Shown here in pieces: positions 8,044 to 10,155 of a stretch of DNA of 10,155 nt. The translations under genes and the position numbers were made by a program. The notes below the pieces were generated by a model that saw nothing but the letters and a program-made list of their open reading frames with translations, did no database searches and was not told where the DNA came from. Origin of the DNA: Erysipelotrichia bacterium (GTDB lineage Bacteria > Bacillota_I > Bacilli_A > Erysipelotrichales > Erysipelotrichaceae); assembly GCA_009916335.1 (NCBI GenBank), contig SAAR01000112.1, positions 1-10,155 on the forward strand. The letters are read 5' to 3'. Positions within the stretch are counted from its first letter, which is position 1, and each line of letters starts with the position of its first letter.

Positions 8044-8622
8044 TTAGATTTCACTAAATATAAAATATTCAAGTGGCTTGTAATTTTTATTATCTGCTTC
8101 TTTTAGTGCTTCGATGTAGATAGTTCGAGCATTAGTCCCAAACGGTTGACCCCATACAGGAAGAGTATGCCCCATTTTTGTTAGCCATATTTCTGTTGCT
8201 AGTCGAGCCCACCTGCCATTTCCGTTTGGAAATGGATGAATATAGACTAGCTTATGATGCAGTCGTGTTGCCGTCTCTTTTATCTCCCACTGTTTTTCCC
8301 AATATTTAAGATCGTCGCACAACTGATAAAGAGAGGTTTGGATGTATGATGCATTTATGCCGATTGTAGTTTGAGTCGTTCGATATGTACCAGCCCAACT
8401 CCATACATCACCCAACATCACTTTATGAATCTCGCGCAAAAAAGGCTCGTCAAGTTGTTGCTTCTTGCGAGGTGAAAAATCAATCAAAAATTTCAAGTAT
8501 GCTTTTGCGATATTGATACTTTCGGCATCGTCTAGCTCTTTTTTTGTAGTAATAATTTTAAGCTTAAGTCCCGATATATCATCTAGCGGTGTTTCGCCGT
8601 ACTTATCAAAAGTTATTGCCAT
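8044..8622 (-). CDS. Fic protein, mobile mystery protein B type
   Basis: This 192-residue protein has the known layout of 'mobile mystery protein B': TPLDD near the start, TTKKELDDAE, then MLGDVWSWAGTYRTTQTTIGI at about 69-89, LxxLCDDLKYW at about 98-108, and the Fic motif H129-P-F-P-N133-G-N-G136-R137-x-x-R140 followed by a W-G element. The family belongs to the Fic/Doc superfamily and is often found with an HTH regulator on mobile DNA; its substrate is not known. N133 replaces the Asp/Glu that normally binds Mg in AMP-transferring Fic enzymes, so activity may differ from AMP transfer or be lost. No inhibitory [S/T]xxxE[G/N] helix is visible. Its ATG overlaps the last 10 bases of the HTH gene, a classic toxin-antitoxin-like arrangement. 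The helicase follows after 11 bases. Confidence 0.85.
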   Translation of the reverse strand: MAITFDKYGETPLDDISGLKLKIITTKKELDDAESINIAKAYLKFLIDFSPRKKQQLDEPFLREIHKVMLGDVWSWAGTYRTTQTTIGINASYIQTSLYQLCDDLKYWEKQWEIKETATRLHHKLVYIHPFPNGNGRWARLATEIWLTKMGHTLPVWGQPFGTNARTIYIEALKEADNKNYKPLEYFIFSEI

Positions 8623-8987
8623 ATTTTTGACCTAGGGAGTTTAGCCAATTGTGATTTGATTTGTTTGCGCAGGAGTGCTTGAGTTTTGCTTGATGGTTCT
8701 TGAAGCTCAAGCGCACTGGTATGAATCACTCTTGAGAGAATCATTTCAGTTTTATATTCGATTTGGGATGCAATCATTTTTGATGTGCTCATCTTTGGGC
8801 GCAAATTATCATCAAGTCCCAATGCCTCCATGATAGATTCAATTTTACCCACAGAGACATCACGAGCATCATATACACGCTTAACGGTTGCCACTCCAAC
8901 TCTAGCACGCTTAGCAATACCCTCGTAGGAGATTGCCAATTGCGTTTTACGAAGATTAAGTTTTTGGACGATTTTATCGCGCAACAT
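8613..8987 (-). CDS. HTH regulator paired with the Fic protein (probable antitoxin/repressor)
   Basis: This 124-residue protein has a helix-turn-helix at about 17-55 (EGIAKRARVGVATVKRVYDA, then the VGKIESIMEALGL helix), resembling Xre/LacI-type HTHs. Its C-terminal helical region holds TSALELQEPS and ends RSKIW, which resembles regulators found beside mobile mystery B Fic proteins. It probably represses its own promoter and may neutralise the downstream Fic protein, by analogy with other HTH-Fic pairs. AAGGAG lies 5 bases before the ATG, a strong ribosome site. The gene overlaps the Fic gene by 10 bases. The inverted repeat GTATCA-N4-TGATAC just upstream is its likely operator. The assignment to the classical mobile mystery A family is uncertain because the HTH is N-terminal here. 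Confidence 0.7.
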   Translation of the reverse strand: MLRDKIVQKLNLRKTQLAISYEGIAKRARVGVATVKRVYDARDVSVGKIESIMEALGLDDNLRPKMSTSKMIASQIEYKTEMILSRVIHTSALELQEPSSKTQALLRKQIKSQLAKLPRSKIWQ

Positions 8988-8999
8988 ATTGTCTCCTTG

Positions 9000-9015
9000 G
9001 TATCAGATTTGATAC
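9000..9015. promoter_or_regulatory. Inverted repeat GTATCA-N4-TGATAC, likely HTH operator
   Basis: A perfect 6-bp inverted repeat with a 4-base spacer lies between the -10 box (9025-9020) and the ribosome site of the HTH gene, over the expected transcription start. The half-site TTTGATAC (9008-9015) recurs at 9060-9067, on the far side of the -35. The position fits autorepression by the HTH protein. Confidence 0.6.
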
Positions 9016-9019
9016 TTTT

Positions 9020-9049
9020 ATTATAGCAAAAATCGCTGCATCAAAACAA
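9020..9049 (-). promoter_or_regulatory. Extended -10 promoter of the HTH-Fic cassette
   Basis: On the minus strand, TGCTATAAT gives an extended -10 with a perfect TATAAT at 9025-9020. TTGTTT at 9049-9044 is a fair -35 with an 18-base spacer. The cassette therefore has its own promoter and can also drive the helicase 11 bases beyond the Fic stop. Confidence 0.65.
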
Positions 9050-9155
9050 CTAGTTGCTTTTTGATACCTTCATCGACTAAAGGAGTGTTTCCCTTGAGAT
9101 AACGCCCGTATTGCGTGATGACATCTTTGCCAAATTGTACTGGATTTAAGCCCAT
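9021..9155 (-). pseudogene. Truncated second copy of the helicase 5' end
   Basis: The bases at 9061-9166 match 7938-8043 without gaps, with 10 mismatches in 106 bases, including the AAAGGG ribosome site and the start codon. A 43-base block around the start is identical (9115-9157 versus 7992-8034). Translation from the ATG at 9155 gives MGLNPVQFGKDVITQYGRYL and onward, the same as residues 1-34 of the complete helicase except F24 to T. After Q34 the frame turns into LVVLMQRFLL and stops (TAA at 9023-9021). It sits 49 bases after the membrane-protein stop, the spot where the helicase would begin if the HTH-Fic cassette were absent. It may still be translated as a 44-residue peptide but is best read as a gene remnant. 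Confidence 0.85.
9040..9065. repeat. Imperfect 26-bp palindrome at the cassette junction
   Basis: ATCAAAA-CAACTAGTTG-CT-TTTTGAT is centred on CTAG and has a two-base asymmetry. It lies exactly where similarity to the helicase gene ends and the cassette begins, and overlaps the -35 of the HTH promoter. It could be a regulator site or the scar of the recombination that placed the cassette. Confidence 0.45.
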
Positions 9156-9204
9156 GTATGCCCTTTATAAGGTTGTTTTATTTAATGTTTTATCTTTTAA
9201 GTTT

Positions 9205-9744
9205 TTATTTTTTTTCTTTTGGTGGTTCTGGCTTTTTAGTCTCGTTAGTATCTTGGTTAGATGAAACTATGCCATTAAAAGCTCTTTCTTTGTAAGAGCT
9301 TGATTTTGATTGTTCTTGCTTAGATTGATTTTCAGCCATAATGACTAACTCCTTTGGTTTTGATTGATATATTAAAGAGAGCGTAAATATTATACTCATA
9401 AGAATACCCATTGCAAAAGGTATATATTTTGTTTTATCCAAAATGCTTAGTTCTTTTATTTCTTCGCCTTTGCCACTTGTTTTTATAATCGACATCAACA
9501 ACTTCTTGTTATATATAAAAATTAAAAGTATTAGTAAAATAGTTATTGCAAACATGACAATGGCGATGATAGAAGTAATAAACATAACTTCAGATATTTC
9601 CTTATCACTTTGAAAAATAGCAATGTAAAATCCAAGTGCTGCAGTTGAAAGACCTAAAACCGTTTTATCATGCTCTAATTCATTTTGAAAAAATGCTTGA
9701 AGTGAAGCTTTATAAAGCTCTTCCTCTTTTTTTGATGGCTCCAT
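9205..9744 (-). CDS. Three-helix membrane protein of unknown function
   Basis: The ATG at 9744 gives 179 residues and is preceded by AAGGA five bases upstream. A TTG at 9762 extends the frame by six codons but overlaps the previous gene and has no ribosome site. The protein starts with a charged amphipathic helix (about 5-28), followed by hydrophobic segments at about 28-45, 53-78 and 107-127. A polar, low-complexity tail of about 50 residues rich in Ser, Gln, Lys and Pro follows, ending KPEPPKEKK. There is no signal peptide, and I do not recognise a family. It starts 8 bases after the previous stop, so it belongs to that operon, and was probably followed originally by the helicase. Small membrane proteins beside nucleic-acid sensors in defence loci often act as membrane effectors or anchors, but nothing here proves that role. 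Confidence 0.7.
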   Translation of the reverse strand: MEPSKKEEELYKASLQAFFQNELEHDKTVLGLSTAALGFYIAIFQSDKEISEVMFITSIIAIVMFAITILLILLIFIYNKKLLMSIIKTSGKGEEIKELSILDKTKYIPFAMGILMSIIFTLSLIYQSKPKELVIMAENQSKQEQSKSSSYKERAFNGIVSSNQDTNETKKPEPPKEKK

Positions 9745-9752
9745 AGATATCC

Positions 9753-10088
9753 TTATTCCCAAAACCTATGCATTAATTCTTGGTTACTTTCATCTTTTAT
9801 CAGTTTTTTATTGTCAAGAGTTTTTTCAACTTTTTGAATTAAGCCTTTATCGCGCCATATATCAAATAAATCGTGTCCACTTGCCTTGGTAACACTTGTG
9901 TTTAACTCTTTTAAAATCATATTATCAATTTTAAATGCAAAAATCTTTTTATTCTCTGGTCTATAAAAAAAGTGAAATTCATTTAAAGTACTACTTTTTG
10001 TGTATCGAATACAATAAAGCCCTTCACGAGTTGTGGAAAATTCAATCAAAGAAATTTTTGAGCCACTTGCAAATTCAATCCCCACCAA
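9753..10088 (-). CDS. Unrecognised protein, probably the 3' part of a disrupted gene
   Basis: The frame codes for up to 111 residues (…GIEFASGSKISLIEF…FHFFYRPENKKIFAFKID…LFDIWRDKGLIQKVEK…HRFWE). It looks like a mixed alpha-beta soluble protein. I recognise no family or motif. There is no ATG near the beginning: only TTG at 10088 or GTG at 10085, with no ribosome site and an in-frame TGA at 10103-10101. The adjacent frame upstream is open to the window edge and reads smoothly into this one if one G is added to the GGGG run at 10083-10080, giving …EKLATWWGIEFASGSK. A natural or sequencing frameshift is therefore likely, and the real gene extends right of the window. It is co-directional with the membrane protein, 8 bases apart. 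Confidence 0.55.
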   Translation of the reverse strand: MVGIEFASGSKISLIEFSTTREGLYCIRYTKSSTLNEFHFFYRPENKKIFAFKIDNMILKELNTSVTKASGHDLFDIWRDKGLIQKVEKTLDNKKLIKDESNQELMHRFWE

Positions 10089-10153
10089 GTAGCTAATTTT
10101 TCATTGTAGCTATTTTTTACTTTAAAAAAATCATTCTCATTTTGCTTTCGCGT
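10046..10153 (-). pseudogene. Upstream frame of the disrupted edge gene
   Basis: This minus-strand frame is open from the window edge and encodes TRKQNENDFFKVKNSYNEKL, then ATWWGLNLQVAQKFL, and stops at TGA 10048-10046. It overlaps the next gene by 43 bases. The residues before WW look like ordinary soluble protein; those after it probably do not, since the other frame continues better from there. It could instead be a separate gene that simply overlaps its neighbour. Confidence 0.4.
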
Positions 10154-10155
10154 TG

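Noticed and set aside
8880..8940. AISYEG in the HTH protein as a Fic inhibitory motif
   Set aside because: The Ser/Thr four residues before Glu is Ala, and the segment is part of the HTH helices, so it does not meet [S/T]xxxE[G/N].
9742..9762. TTG at 9762 as start of the membrane protein
   Set aside because: It overlaps the upstream gene and lacks a ribosome site, whereas the ATG at 9744 has AAGGA at the right distance.
10124..10130. Seven-A run as a phase-variation tract
   Set aside because: A7 is common in this AT-rich background and the flanking frame stays open through it. Known phase-variable tracts in this group are usually longer G/C runs.

Overview
The window looks like an accessory (defence or mobile-island) region of an AT-rich bacterium. 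Low-GC coding, AAGGA-type ribosome sites, clean TATAAT boxes with weak -35 elements, and the protein styles suggest a Campylobacterota member (Sulfurospirillum/Arcobacter/Sulfurimonas-like). That assignment is inference, since no housekeeping gene is present. There are no tRNA or rRNA genes, no CRISPR array, and no transposase or integrase.

Layout. (1) 1-97, minus strand: the 5' end of a gene resembling the N-terminal domain of AbiEi-type antitoxins, cut by the window edge. (2) 98-334: 237 non-coding bases with a 12-bp palindrome and three TAGAGTAA repeats spaced exactly 24 bp apart around a TATAAT box. (3) 335-1858, plus strand: a 507-residue protein joining an AbiEi-like winged-helix region to a class II Fic domain. 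(4) 1868-1894: an AT-rich hairpin between convergent genes, a likely two-way terminator. (5) 2711-1888, minus strand: a two-gene partition-type operon (small ParA ATPase plus ribbon-helix-helix protein) with a near-consensus promoter and a perfect 36-bp palindrome ending right before the parA start codon. (6) 8032-2855, minus strand: a 1725-residue superfamily 2 helicase with zinc-binding cysteine clusters, a DUF1998/MZB-type Cys cluster and a C-terminal Vsr/DUF559-like nuclease domain. (7) 8987-8044, minus strand: an overlapping HTH regulator and Fic protein of the 'mobile mystery protein B' type, with its own promoter and operator. (8) 9166-9021: a broken second copy of the helicase ribosome site plus its first 34 codons. 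(9) 10155-9205, minus strand: a three-helix membrane protein preceded by an unrecognised, probably frame-disrupted gene running off the window.

How it fits together. Genes in (6)-(9) all read leftward. Without the HTH-Fic cassette, the original order would be unknown gene, membrane protein, helicase-nuclease, which is plausible as a compact anti-phage operon. The cassette sits exactly between a truncated helicase start and a complete helicase start. The two starts differ almost only at synonymous sites, so the cassette probably arrived by recombination with a diverged helicase allele rather than by recent tandem duplication. The left side adds two AbiEi-like regulators and a partition pair, which points to a plasmid-derived or integrative element carrying toxin-antitoxin-like maintenance modules beside a candidate defence helicase.
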